64,000 nt of DNA from JANLUX01 sp031366005 (GCA_031366005.1 JANLZB010000056.1:1-64000); one strand, 5' to 3'; shown: positions 42,420 through 51,443, counted from the first letter of the stretch. Notes: generated by a model from the letters alone, not told the origin. Numbers and translations are program-made.

Positions 42420-42554
42420 TTATTCCACCAGAGTGATCACAAAAGCATATGTAACAAATGCTGCACAGGTAAAAAATAATATTACAGCCATTGCACTCAT
42501 AGGTTTATTGATAAACAAAATCTTGTCGTCATTAGTGTAATTGGTTGTTTTCAT
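42420..42554 (-). CDS. Tiny single-pass membrane protein 3 (44 aa)
   Basis: 44 residues: MKTTNYTNDDKILFINKPMS, then the helix AMAVILFFTCAAFVTYAFVI and TLVE. It starts the tandem set of three on the minus strand, 27 bp before the second gene, so one transcript is likely. The pattern MKT-x-NY plus DD and the helix core is shared with the second copy; the third copy downstream is more divergent. No partner on the same strand follows, because trhO converges from the other side. Confidence 0.7.
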   Translation of the reverse strand: MKTTNYTNDDKILFINKPMSAMAVILFFTCAAFVTYAFVITLVE

Positions 42555-42910
42555 TATAGTAAAGTTTTAGTCAGGTGCAATAAGGCAATAACAATACCAG
42601 AAAAAAGTAAACAGGGATTTTTAAAGATCACTGTACTATAATTTTTGCAACAGTTTTTGCAACTTTAAATTATACGACACGCTTCAAATGAAGGTAAAGT
42701 TACACTGCATTTTAATTACATCTATTTGTATTTGCTTCACATTTTTTGAATAAATTGCATCCTCATTTAAAAATTATAAATGAACCATAATTGTTGCTTT
42801 GCAAATAAAATAAACGCAGAAATTAAAGCAGTGACTAACTTCTATTAAGAACTAACAATTTGCCTGAGTAATAAAGGAAAAAAAATTACATCTTCAACTA
42901 TATTAAAAAA
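42555..42910. other. Divergent AT-rich intergenic region
   Basis: 356 bp between the small membrane protein genes (minus) and the S74 protein gene (plus), so it must hold promoters for both. The direct repeat TTTTTGCAAC occurs at 42642-42651 and 42654-42663. I see no coding frame, RNA gene or strong hairpin. Confidence 0.5.
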
Positions 42911-44611
42911 ATGAAAAAAATCATTATCACCACAATGATGCTGACCATAACATCAGCATTTCTGCAGCATACTGCAGCACAGACAAACACATTTCCTGCA
43001 ACAGGAAATGTTGGCATCGGCACTACCACTCCTGCATCCAAGCTTGAGATTCTTCCGGCAAATGCAAATGCGCTTACCATTCGTCCTTATGGTGCAGCTG
43101 CAAACAACACAGGTCAACTTCAGTTTCGAGAGTTGGCAGCTAACGGATCTAATTATGTAGGACTGAGAGCACCTGATGCTTTAGCGGCCAATCTTATTTT
43201 CAGGCTTCCAACAGTATATGGTTCAAGCGGACAAATATTAGGCACCACAGGTTCGGGTGTACTTACGTGGATAACTCCTGCGGTGGGTGGCGGTGCTTCC
43301 ACTTCGTTAAATAACTTAACAGCCACATCCATTAATCAAGCCCTGCTGCCTTCTGCTACCAACACGCGTGATCTTGGATCGGCTGCAAGAGCTTGGAGAA
43401 GTCTTTATACTACCGGCATTTATCCACGTACCGGAGGTACACTCGGCTTCGGCATTGCATCGTCCGTCTCACTCGCTACATTTGCTAATCAGGACCTGAC
43501 AGGTATTGCTACAGCAGGTAGTTTACAGATTGGAGCATCCAATACTTATAATCTGGTTTTGGATATGAATGAAGTACAGGCACGCAATAATGGAGTGCCT
43601 TCAGATTTATTCTTGAATTACTGGGGCGGCAATACTCACGTTGGTAGTAATACTGCAGGCGCCTATACCGAAGTAGTTAATCCCATTTACATGAATAGTA
43701 CTGCATCTGTATATGGAAGATTAGGTATCAAAACAACCACTCCCGGTTATGATTTGGATATCCCTTCTTCCGATTTTACTGCTGTTTCCATCTCTACTCC
43801 CTATGTGGGCGGCACTGCAGTTATTGTTGATGCTTCTGCAACCAGTGGAAACACCTGGGGTTTATATGCATCAGCACCTGCAACTGGATATGCCGGCTTC
43901 TTCAACGGAAATGTGTATTGTTCGGGCAGCTACCTGCCATCCGATGAACGGTTAAAAGAAAATATTCAGCCAATGGACAATGCAATGGATAAAATTATGA
44001 AGCTGGAAGTGAAAACTTATAATTTTAAACAAGATCATGAGAAAATGCATTTACCTATAGGAAAGCAAAATGGCTTTATATCTCAAAACCTTGAGACGGT
44101 TTTTCCTGAGTTAGTAAAAGAAACAGCAGATAAGGGTGTGGATAAAGAAAATCCACTTGAATTTAAAGCTGTTAATTATATAGGTATGGTACCGGTGCTT
44201 ACCAAGGGCTTGCAGGAGTTAAATGCTGCATTGGAAAAAACGAATGCAGAATTAAAAACGCAGAATGCAGAATTGAAAAATGAAATCAATCAGATTAAAT
44301 CAGTGCTTGGTGATGATCAGCAGCAACGGTTGAGTGAAATACAAAAATCAAAAGCTTCATTAGAGCAAAATATTCCTAATCCTTTTAACAAGACTACTAT
44401 GATAAAATATTTTGTGCCTGAAAATTTTTCAAATGCACAGCTCAAAATTTATTCATCACAAGGAGTTGAAATAAAATCTTATATCATTAAGCAAAACGGT
44501 AAAGGTGAACTCTCTGTTGAAGCCAATACGTTGCCATCAGGTGTTTATTCTTACACGTTAATTGTTGATGGAAATGCTGCAGATGTTAAGCAAATGATTA
44601 TTACAAAATAA
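42911..44611 (+). CDS. T9SS-sorted protein with S74 (tailspike-type) chaperone domain
   Basis: 566 residues. A signal peptide ends near QHTAAQ. The start of the mature part (FPATGNVGIGTTTPASKLEI) and the central beta-rich region are typical of Bacteroidota cell-surface fibres. The peptidase S74 intramolecular chaperone begins at S344 (SDERLKENIQPM) and continues through VKTYNFK, NGFISQNLETVFPE and FKAVNYIGMVPVL; a coiled coil follows (LEKTNAELKTQNAELKNEI). S74 domains trimerise beta-helical fibres and are cut off after folding in phage tailspikes. The last 80 residues are a T9SS type A sorting domain (NIPNPFNKTTMIKYFVP, LKIYSSQG, GVYSYTLIVDG). Since the sorting domain lies after the chaperone, self-cleavage would also remove it; this may not happen here. 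Confidence 0.87.
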   Translation: MKKIIITTMMLTITSAFLQHTAAQTNTFPATGNVGIGTTTPASKLEILPANANALTIRPYGAAANNTGQLQFRELAANGSNYVGLRAPDALAANLIFRLPTVYGSSGQILGTTGSGVLTWITPAVGGGASTSLNNLTATSINQALLPSATNTRDLGSAARAWRSLYTTGIYPRTGGTLGFGIASSVSLATFANQDLTGIATAGSLQIGASNTYNLVLDMNEVQARNNGVPSDLFLNYWGGNTHVGSNTAGAYTEVVNPIYMNSTASVYGRLGIKTTTPGYDLDIPSSDFTAVSISTPYVGGTAVIVDASATSGNTWGLYASAPATGYAGFFNGNVYCSGSYLPSDERLKENIQPMDNAMDKIMKLEVKTYNFKQDHEKMHLPIGKQNGFISQNLETVFPELVKETADKGVDKENPLEFKAVNYIGMVPVLTKGLQELNAALEKTNAELKTQNAELKNEINQIKSVLGDDQQQRLSEIQKSKASLEQNIPNPFNKTTMIKYFVPENFSNAQLKIYSSQGVEIKSYIIKQNGKGELSVEANTLPSGVYSYTLIVDGNAADVKQMIITK

Positions 44612-44625
44612 ATTCTCCGAAATAT

Positions 44626-44668
44626 TTTAAATAGCAAAGCCGGCATAGTGCCGGCTTTGCTATTTAAA
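44626..44668. terminator. Strong hairpin terminator after the S74 gene
   Basis: A perfect 20-bp stem (44626-44645 with 44649-44668) and a 3-nt loop, with GC-rich top GCCGGCA/TGCCGGC. It begins 15 bp after the stop codon. Confidence 0.85.
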
Positions 44669-44800
44669 TTTATAAAGAGAATGCTGAGAATAATTTTAAA
44701 ATTACAGAGGTATAGTTTCTTTTTTATTTAAATGATAAACATCAGCGAATATATCTCACGATGTAGTTAAACTTTTTTTCCTGAGTTGTTTAAACTTTCT

Positions 44801-45337
44801 TTATTTCTGGCCGGTAAGTGTAGTGTCTGCAATAAATGTCTTGAAGCTGATAAAGCGTTTCACACTCAAGTCGCAGGCAACCCAACCGAAATCAAAAGCT
44901 GCAACTACATTTCCCTGGTAAGTATTGTTACTGGTTTTAGTATCGAACGTAAAAGCAGGTTCATGTATTACAAAATGTTTAACTACATCAATCATATCAT
45001 TTGATGGAAGCAGTAACCGCTCAGCATAACGCTTAAAAAAATGATCTGTGAAATATAAATAACTCTGGTCACGGTCACTCCAGCCAAGCACACTATACTG
45101 ATCACCTTTTCTCCATATTTTATAGAGACTGAATTTACGTTTTATTCCGGGTGCTGCTTTTATATGAATAATTGAAATATTATCACCCTCATACAATGGC
45201 AAAGTGTAGGTTACTTCGCTGTTTGTTTCAAGTGCACGTGCGGAAGTCTGTTGCTGCTTACACTCAAAATCACTTTTCAGCATTGAGTAGGTGTTGTTGT
45301 ATGCCTCGGCAAGCGTTACTATGGTTCCCATTTTCAT
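44801..45337 (-). CDS. Hypothetical protein (178 aa)
   Basis: No family recognised. There is no signal peptide or membrane helix, so it is probably cytoplasmic. Notable stretches are YEGDNISIIHIKAAPGIKRK, LYKIWRKGDQYSVLGWSDRD and YLYFTDHFFKRYAERLLLP; the HFF-x-RYxER segment is the most motif-like. Cysteines are few (C26, C156). The frame is closed by a convergent S74 gene and it starts next to a MITE-like element, so it may be accessory. MKM at the start gives two possible ATGs six bases apart. Confidence 0.6.
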   Translation of the reverse strand: MKMGTIVTLAEAYNNTYSMLKSDFECKQQQTSARALETNSEVTYTLPLYEGDNISIIHIKAAPGIKRKFSLYKIWRKGDQYSVLGWSDRDQSYLYFTDHFFKRYAERLLLPSNDMIDVVKHFVIHEPAFTFDTKTSNNTYQGNVVAAFDFGWVACDLSVKRFISFKTFIADTTLTGQK

Positions 45338-45453
45338 ACCGTTGTATACGCTGCCTGTATAAGCAAGGTTACAATGTGTGTGTGAGCTGATTGTTTAAAT
45401 AAAAATTATGATTGCTGGTAATGAATGTCAGGAAGTAAAAAATATTTTTATTA

Positions 45454-45667
45454 AGAGCCTGTTTAAATTTTTAAAAAACAGTTTATTATATATCATCTCT
45501 TCTGGATTCTTAACTGTTTGCTTGATCTTTTTATAATCATAACACGCTTTCAGCGTTAAAAAATCCCGAAGGGATGGTATTTTTAAAGTTAAATGAGTAA
45601 GGTTCACAGAGAATCCCGAAGGGATGATATATATTCTTTTTGAATTATGAAAATTAAAACAGGCTCT
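45454..45667. mobile_element. MITE-like element, 214 bp
   Basis: Perfect 11-bp terminal inverted repeats AGAGCCTGTTT (45454-45464) and AAACAGGCTCT (45657-45667), extending imperfectly to about 20 bp. The interior has no coding frame. It contains two copies of the palindrome ATCCCGAAGGGAT. A target-site duplication is not clear. It ends 11 bp after the lptB stop. Confidence 0.5.
45563..45625. repeat. Two copies of ATCCCGAAGGGAT
   Basis: The 13-bp near-palindrome occurs at 45563-45575 and 45613-45625, each followed by G(A/G)TAT. I recall this word as part of a repeat scattered through many Bacteroidota genomes. Both copies lie inside the MITE-like element. Confidence 0.6.
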
Positions 45668-45677
45668 AAATAGATTA

Positions 45678-46400
45678 TTATCTTAGTTCAAAATTTTTAC
45701 CAAGGTAAACTCTGCGTACTGTTTCATCCTCCGATAATGCCTTTGCAGTTCCTTCCATCAAAATTTTTCCTTCAAATAAAAGATAAGCGCGATCAGTAAT
45801 ACTTAATGTTTCATGCACATTATGATCAGTGATGAGGATGCCTATATTTTTTGCCTTGAGTTTATGAACGATAGCCTGAATGTCTTCAACTGCAATGGGA
45901 TCAACACCGGCAAAGGGTTCGTCAAGTAAAATAAATTTAGGATCAACAGCTAAGGCACGGGCAATTTCTGTTCTGCGTCTTTCTCCACCTGATAATAAAT
46001 CACCACGGCTATTTCGGATTTTTTGCAATCCAAATTCTTCAAGCAGGATTTCTAATTTTTCTTTTTGTTCTTCTTTACTAAAGCTGGTCATCTCCAGTAC
46101 GGCTTTAATATTATCTTCAACACTTAGTTTTCGAAAAACAGATGCTTCCTGCGCCAGATAACCGATTCCCATTTGCGCACGTTTATGCATGGGTTCATGT
46201 GTGATTTCGTTTTGTTCAAGAAAAATTTTTCCTTCATTGGGTTTAATTAAACCCACAGTCATATAAAAAGTAGTTGTTTTGCCGGCACCATTTGGTCCGA
46301 GTAAACCAACTATTTCTCCTTGCGCTACTTTAATTGATACGTTATCGACAACAGTCCTTCTTTTATATCGCTTAACAAGGTTTTCTGAACGTAAAATCAT
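45678..46400 (-). CDS. lptB: LPS export ABC transporter ATPase LptB
   Basis: 240 residues. It powers extraction of lipopolysaccharide from the inner membrane with LptFG. All ABC motifs are visible: Walker A GPNGAGKTT at 35-43, the Q loop QEASVFRKL, signature LSGGE at 136-140 followed by RRRTEIARAL, Walker B FILLDE at 156-161, and the switch histidine in ITDHNVHETL. The GERRR after the signature and the FAGVDPIAV stretch are typical of LptB. It is the last gene of the minus-strand run kdsD, tatC, AhpD-like, DUF5686, lptB, with a 31-bp gap upstream. LptFG are not in the window. Confidence 0.95.
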   Translation of the reverse strand: MILRSENLVKRYKRRTVVDNVSIKVAQGEIVGLLGPNGAGKTTTFYMTVGLIKPNEGKIFLEQNEITHEPMHKRAQMGIGYLAQEASVFRKLSVEDNIKAVLEMTSFSKEEQKEKLEILLEEFGLQKIRNSRGDLLSGGERRRTEIARALAVDPKFILLDEPFAGVDPIAVEDIQAIVHKLKAKNIGILITDHNVHETLSITDRAYLLFEGKILMEGTAKALSEDETVRRVYLGKNFELR

Positions 46401-46431
46401 AGTGGCAAAAATAAAAACATAACAACAGCCA

Positions 46432-48945
46432 TCAGAAAACGAACTGAAGGCTTGCTCTTATACCGAATTGAGCGGGAACTCTACTCTCAGGAAAACGCTG
46501 TTCGTATAACTTTTTATATGCATCGCTATTATAAGTTAACCTCCACAAAAAGTCAACTCGTATAATTTTTAAAATGTTTTCTACTCCGACACCGGCTTCA
46601 GCATATGGTTTAGTCAAAGAGGAAAATGCATTAGGGTTTTGAAGAATAGTGCGGTTCTCTTTGGTAAGGCTGCCGCTCACTGCTTTTAACTGTGCTATCT
46701 CGCGCCATTTTAATCTTCTCATCAAAGGAATTTTATTGAGAAAGAATCCTTCGAAATGATGAGTTGCATAAACACTGAGATAAAAATCACTCACAAATTC
46801 AAAATAGTTCATCATATTAAAAGCAGCATAATCATAAAAATAACTTTCGTTGCCCGGATGTACTTCAAGCAAAGGATAAGGAACATTGCCGCCCCAGGTT
46901 CTGCCAGTCTGGATAACATAATAAGTATAACCGAAAGGATTTAATTTAAAAGAGTCGTCAATTTTAAAAGTTATTTTATGATATCTGAAATCACTGTTCA
47001 TTACACCTTTTAATCCCTCTGTATAACTAAGCTGCAAAGTGGGGTAAGCACTTCCGATGCTGGTGCGTTTCTTTTTGCCATACACAAATTTTTCGCGATA
47101 CAGAAAACGTGTATACAATGAAATTTCAGTTGTGTTAATAGTTGATTTGGGTGGTGAAATATGTGAATCATCCTTGTAAAAGGAATAATCAAGTGTACCT
47201 AACGGACTAAATGTTCTATTGGAAACGGTGATGCGGTTGGAGAAGCCAGGTATCCATTCAATTTCATACCATGCTTTTTGTTCTGTCACCGAACTTAATT
47301 TGTTTGCAGGTGATCGCCTGAATACGGATGTTAAAATATTATCATCAGTAAATGCATTGTCACTTTGCCCTAATTGCTGCACATCTTTTTTATAATCTAA
47401 TCCGATAAACTGACGCGGTTTTTTTGTAAGCATATATTTAATGCCACCGCTGTATTTGAAGTTTTCATCTTTAGTTCCATATGCAAGATACCCGCTAAGC
47501 GTAAGCCGCAAACTAAAATCATCACTTGTACGTCCGCCAATGCGAAAACGATTTCCCTCTATTTTGTTGAAGCTGTAAAATGAATAATAGGGTCCTAATT
47601 CAATATTGCCAATAACTCTATAGCCTGTAAAAAATAATGTAATGAGATCAATGTAAGTTTTAAATGCAGGGACAGTTTTAATGGTATCTACAAGATGATA
47701 AATTTTTTGCTCGCGTTCATTCAGGCTGTCGTGCCGCTGCGTTGCCCAGTATTCTGAAGTCTGATTAACAGCATCATCTTTCACAATAATATTTTCAGTG
47801 CCTTTAAATATTTTCTCATCTATTGGTTGGTCTAAAACAAATTTTTTATACGATGTTGTCTTACGTCCTATAAATCCCATCCCCTCTTGTCGCGCAGCAA
47901 AATCAATTACAAGCATGTCTTTGGAAAGCATCCATTGCTTGTCTTGCACGCGCTGATATTCCTGAACGATTGCCATGTCTTCAATCCAGTTGATATTTGC
48001 ATCAGCAGCAATGCGCATGTTAATTTTTTTGATTGCAAAAGTTGTATCATGTACCCAAAAATCTCCACTGAATGTAAGTTCATGAATGCTGCGAGGTTTA
48101 AATTTTAATTTATAACACCATTGATTATCTATCATTGCGCTGTCAAGCAAATAGTATTTATAATATAACATACCGATATCTGAAATAGGGCTGATAAATC
48201 CTTTTCCAAAAAGATCAATGAAGTTATCATAGATGTTGATGCGTTGATACATATCTCCCAAAAACTGAGTGACGGTGGAATTTTCCAAACCGGAAACTTT
48301 GCTTCCTTCAATAATTTCTTTTTTTGTTTTCGGATTTGCGCGGTAATAAATTTTTGAAATGGTTTCAGAAATAAAGAATGGCAGAAATGGTTTACTGTTT
48401 GTTTCGGTGCTGTCAATATTATCCCAGATAAAGGCGAAAGGTTTTAGCAACTTTCTGTTTTTCATTTTTTCTGAGATGTTAGTCATATCAAATTCCAGCT
48501 TATTGTAATCTTCATATTGATAAAACTTCAAGTTGCTGGTAGCATCATTTTCAGGTTTATGTTTTATAATATTTCTGAAAATAATGTTTGCCGGATTTTC
48601 ACCTGCTTTGATAACCACTTCTCCCAACTCAAATTTATTTGCCTTTAAAACAAAATTGATGGTTTGTGATTGTCCCATTCGAACACGAAGCATCACCGGT
48701 TTATAACCCAACATCGTGCAAAGAATTGAATCGGTGGGAGTCGCAGTAATAATTTGAAAATTACCATTGATGTCGGTATTCGCACCAATGGTTGTTTTTT
48801 TTAAAATAACTGTTGCAAATGGAATGGGTTCATTTGTCAGTTCATCAGTTACCTTTCCGGTTATGGTGGTTGTTTGAGCAATGGCATTATTTACATTGAT
48901 AAAAAAAAGCAGTGCTAAAAAAAATTTGATTAAAAATTTCTCCAT
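46432..48945 (-). CDS. DUF5686 outer-membrane protein with carboxypeptidase-regulatory-like domain
   Basis: 837 residues. A signal peptide (FFLALLFFINVNNAIAQ) is followed by a CarboxypepD_reg-like beta-sandwich at about 25-110 (ITGKVTDELTNEPIPFATVIL, CTMLGYKP), the module that precedes many TonB-dependent receptors. The rest matches DUF5686: KPENDATSNLKFYQYEDYNKLEFDMTNI, YKLKFKPRSIHELTFSGDFWVHDTTFAI, then amphipathic beta strands to a terminal FGIRASLQFVF ending in phenylalanine, as outer-membrane barrels do. Role unknown; the neighbourhood (lptB, tatC, kdsD) is envelope-related. The 31-bp and 34-bp gaps to its neighbours suggest an operon. Confidence 0.87.
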   Translation of the reverse strand: MEKFLIKFFLALLFFINVNNAIAQTTTITGKVTDELTNEPIPFATVILKKTTIGANTDINGNFQIITATPTDSILCTMLGYKPVMLRVRMGQSQTINFVLKANKFELGEVVIKAGENPANIIFRNIIKHKPENDATSNLKFYQYEDYNKLEFDMTNISEKMKNRKLLKPFAFIWDNIDSTETNSKPFLPFFISETISKIYYRANPKTKKEIIEGSKVSGLENSTVTQFLGDMYQRINIYDNFIDLFGKGFISPISDIGMLYYKYYLLDSAMIDNQWCYKLKFKPRSIHELTFSGDFWVHDTTFAIKKINMRIAADANINWIEDMAIVQEYQRVQDKQWMLSKDMLVIDFAARQEGMGFIGRKTTSYKKFVLDQPIDEKIFKGTENIIVKDDAVNQTSEYWATQRHDSLNEREQKIYHLVDTIKTVPAFKTYIDLITLFFTGYRVIGNIELGPYYSFYSFNKIEGNRFRIGGRTSDDFSLRLTLSGYLAYGTKDENFKYSGGIKYMLTKKPRQFIGLDYKKDVQQLGQSDNAFTDDNILTSVFRRSPANKLSSVTEQKAWYEIEWIPGFSNRITVSNRTFSPLGTLDYSFYKDDSHISPPKSTINTTEISLYTRFLYREKFVYGKKKRTSIGSAYPTLQLSYTEGLKGVMNSDFRYHKITFKIDDSFKLNPFGYTYYVIQTGRTWGGNVPYPLLEVHPGNESYFYDYAAFNMMNYFEFVSDFYLSVYATHHFEGFFLNKIPLMRRLKWREIAQLKAVSGSLTKENRTILQNPNAFSSLTKPYAEAGVGVENILKIIRVDFLWRLTYNSDAYKKLYEQRFPESRVPAQFGIRASLQFVF

Positions 48946-48979
48946 TATGCTGTCAATACGACCTGTATTTTTTTCAATG

Positions 48980-49327
48980 TTATTTATCCGAAATTAATAA
49001 TTCTTCCCAATACTCTAATGCTCTGCGTGTATGAGGAATAACAATTGTGCCACCAACGAGATTGGCAACAGCAAAGATTTCAAATAATTCTTCGGTAGTT
49101 AATTTCTCTTCGTAACACTTACCTAAATGATAACGGATGCAGTCATCACAACGCAAAACCATTGAAGAAATCAATCCAAGCATTTCTTTTGTTTTCACGG
49201 AAAGTGCTCCTTCTTTATAAGTATTGGTATCGAGATTATATAACCGTTTAATATTTAAATTATCAGCAGCAAGAATTTTTTCATTCATTCTTGTGCGGTA
49301 TTCGTTAAAGTCTTTTACGATGGACAT
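48980..49327 (-). CDS. Carboxymuconolactone decarboxylase/AhpD-like protein
   Basis: 115 residues, all helical, one CMD/AhpD domain. The CxxC redox pair and following histidine are C60, C63 and H67 in VLRCDDCIRYHLGKCYEE, as in AhpD, where they reduce a partner peroxidase. The true decarboxylase lacks this pair, so a thiol-peroxidase or reductase role is more likely. It lies between tatC and the DUF5686 gene. I recall a CMD protein near lptB in related genomes. Partner not identified. Confidence 0.9.
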   Translation of the reverse strand: MSIVKDFNEYRTRMNEKILAADNLNIKRLYNLDTNTYKEGALSVKTKEMLGLISSMVLRCDDCIRYHLGKCYEEKLTTEELFEIFAVANLVGGTIVIPHTRRALEYWEELLISDK

Positions 49328-49352
49328 TGGATTATAATTTAAGTTTCGTTTG

Positions 49353-49487
49353 TTGCATACTAATTAACTAATGAATTACGAATGTTACGAACCCTTACGT
49401 TGGGGATTTCGTTTGCAGATTTATCAATTGGTACGCAGTACTCGTTAGTTCGTTTCATTCGTTACAGATTCGTTAATTAGTATGCAA
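49353..49487. repeat. Long imperfect inverted repeat at the end of tatC
   Basis: A perfect 16-bp inverted repeat, TTGCATACTAATTAAC (49353-49368) and GTTAATTAGTATGCAA (49472-49487), encloses 103 bp in which ATTCGTTAC-type words also pair. The right arm covers the stop and last four codons of tatC. It can fold into one long imperfect hairpin and probably ends the tatC transcript. Confidence 0.6.
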
Positions 49488-50288
49488 TAATTTATTTTTT
49501 GTTACCGCTTTCGAAACATAAATACTTATCTCATATAAAATAAATAATGGAATTGCTACAAGCATCTGGCTGGTTACATCAGGCGAAGGAGTGATGAATG
49601 CTGCAATAATAAGATTCACCACCATTGCATGTTTGCGGTACTTGCGCATAAACTCCGGTGTGATGAAACCAATCTTTGAGAGAAAGTAAACAATCATCGG
49701 TAATTCAAAAACCAAACCTGTTGAAAGTGATAAAATGGTAACTGTGTTTATGTATGAATCAAGACTGATTGTGTTGTGAACCTCAGGGCTCACCTGGTAA
49801 TTACCAAGAAAATTAATGGAGAGTGGTGCGATCACATAATAACCGAATAACAATCCGATAAGAAAAAGAAGAGAAGTAAAAAAAACAATTCCACGCGAAT
49901 ACTTTTTTTCTTTATCGCTTAATGCAGGTTTTACAAAACGCCAAATTTCCCAAATGAAATAAGGAAAGGCAATGATAAAACCAATTACAAAAGCAACCCA
50001 CATATGTGTCATAAACTGACCACTCAAATCAAGGCTCACAACATTGAAATCAATTTTATTAAAACACATATCCAGGTTATACTTTTCTGAAAGATTGCAG
50101 AGAACCCGGTATGTAAGAAAATCAGGATTCTTGGGTGCAAGGATGATATCATCAAAAATTATTTCTTTATTGAGAAAAGCAATCACAGCAAAAACCACAA
50201 TTGCAATAACAGAACGAACGATATGCCATCGCAATGCTTCGAGATGGTCTAAAAATCCCATTTCACTATCATTACCTCTGCCAAACAT
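49473..50288 (-). CDS. tatC: Twin-arginine translocase subunit TatC
   Basis: 271 residues with six membrane helices. It is the receptor for twin-arginine signal peptides in the cytoplasmic membrane. Family marks are MGFLDHLEALRWHIVRSV at the start (the conserved HLxELR region, here HLEALR), FPYFIWEIWRFVKPALSDKEK after the second helix, and FITPEFMRKYRKHAMV. An inserted periplasmic loop (near residues 55-80) is longer than in E. coli, as usual in Bacteroidota. tatA lies 21 kb away. kdsD precedes it at 189 bp. Confidence 0.94.
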   Translation of the reverse strand: MFGRGNDSEMGFLDHLEALRWHIVRSVIAIVVFAVIAFLNKEIIFDDIILAPKNPDFLTYRVLCNLSEKYNLDMCFNKIDFNVVSLDLSGQFMTHMWVAFVIGFIIAFPYFIWEIWRFVKPALSDKEKKYSRGIVFFTSLLFLIGLLFGYYVIAPLSINFLGNYQVSPEVHNTISLDSYINTVTILSLSTGLVFELPMIVYFLSKIGFITPEFMRKYRKHAMVVNLIIAAFITPSPDVTSQMLVAIPLFILYEISIYVSKAVTKNKLLHTN

Positions 50289-50446
50289 ATAAACAAAGAT
50301 TAAAGGATTGGAACAGATTGCAGGAGCATAAATTTAGAGATAGATGAAGATTACTACAGAAATAAACACAAGCCCCGTGAAATCTGAAAACGTTATTTAA
50401 AAATATAAAATTAATTGCTTCGTTCTTTATAATGAAGGTACTCCAA

Positions 50447-50477
50447 CCGTAATCCGTAAACTGTAAACCGTAAACCA
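50447..50477. repeat. CCGTAAACC-type short direct repeats
   Basis: Four imperfect copies of CCGTAA(A)C between the kdsD stop and tatC. It is a low-complexity tract with no evident function. Confidence 0.35.
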
Positions 50478-51443
50478 TCATATAATTCCTTCGCGCAGCA
50501 AATCGTGCAAATGCACAAAACCTAAAAACTTTTTCTTATCCATCACCACCAGTTGAGTTATGTTGTGTTGTTTCATCAATTGCAATGCTTCTAAAGCCAG
50601 CGTTTCTTTATCCAGCGTTCGTGGAGCAGAAGTCATTATATCACTTGCTTTTAACTTTTCATAGTTCTTGTGCTTTTGCATCATCCTTCTCAGGTCTCCA
50701 TCCGTTATAATGCCTTGCAATTCTCCTTTGTTAATTACAGCAGTTGCTCCAAGGCGGTTTGATGAAATCTCCAATATCACATCATTTATTCCGGCATCAG
50801 GTTTCACAACCGGCTTAGTGTTATGCGCATACAGATCGCCTACTTTTAAATACAATCGCTTGCCTAAAGCACCACCGGGATGATAACGTGCAAAATCATG
50901 TTTGGTAAAACCACGATGTTCGAGCAAACAAACTGCAAGCGCATCTCCCATAGCAAGTTGAGCAGTGGTGCTGCTGGTGGGTGCAAGATTATGTGGACAT
51001 GCTTCCTGATCAACAGAAGTATTCAGAATATAATCTGCCTGTATTGCTAAATGGGATTGAATGTTTCCAACCATAGCAATTAAAATATTTCCTCCACCTT
51101 TTATAAGCGGAGCAAGCACTTTTATTTCAGGAGTATTACCACTATTAGAAATTAAAAGCACAACATCTTGTTGCTGAATCATTCCCAAATCACCGTGAAT
51201 GGCATCAGCTGCGTGCATAAAAACCGAAGGTGTTCCTGTGGAGTTAAAGGTTGCAACTATTTTATTGGCAATGATTGCACTTTTACCAATTCCGCTCACA
51301 ACCACACGACCTTGAGATGCATAGATCAATTTAATACATTGTAAAAAATCTTTGTTAACTGCATTTTTAAGATTAGATACTGCATCTGCTTCTATCTGCA
51401 ATGTTGTGGTTGCTATTGCAATTAATTGTTTATCTGTTTTCAA
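50478..51443 (-). CDS. kdsD: Arabinose-5-phosphate isomerase (KpsF/GutQ family)
   Basis: 321 residues. It converts ribulose-5-phosphate to arabinose-5-phosphate, the first step to KDO of the LPS inner core. An N-terminal SIS sugar-isomerase domain (VVVSGIGKSAIIANKIVATF, VFMHAADAIHGDLGM, LISNSGNTPEI) is followed by two CBS domains (about 205-260 and 275-320). The conserved HPGGALG linker (ARYHPGGALGKRL) is present. It heads the minus-strand envelope run and is divergent from recQ. With lptB in the same run it links LPS sugar supply and export. Confidence 0.93.
   Translation of the reverse strand: MKTDKQLIAIATTTLQIEADAVSNLKNAVNKDFLQCIKLIYASQGRVVVSGIGKSAIIANKIVATFNSTGTPSVFMHAADAIHGDLGMIQQQDVVLLISNSGNTPEIKVLAPLIKGGGNILIAMVGNIQSHLAIQADYILNTSVDQEACPHNLAPTSSTTAQLAMGDALAVCLLEHRGFTKHDFARYHPGGALGKRLYLKVGDLYAHNTKPVVKPDAGINDVILEISSNRLGATAVINKGELQGIITDGDLRRMMQKHKNYEKLKASDIMTSAPRTLDKETLALEALQLMKQHNITQLVVMDKKKFLGFVHLHDLLREGII

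Noticed and set aside
50272..50481. Minus-strand frame of 69 codons between kdsD and tatC
   Set aside because: Overlaps the tatC start and consists of low-complexity repeat sequence; no family features.
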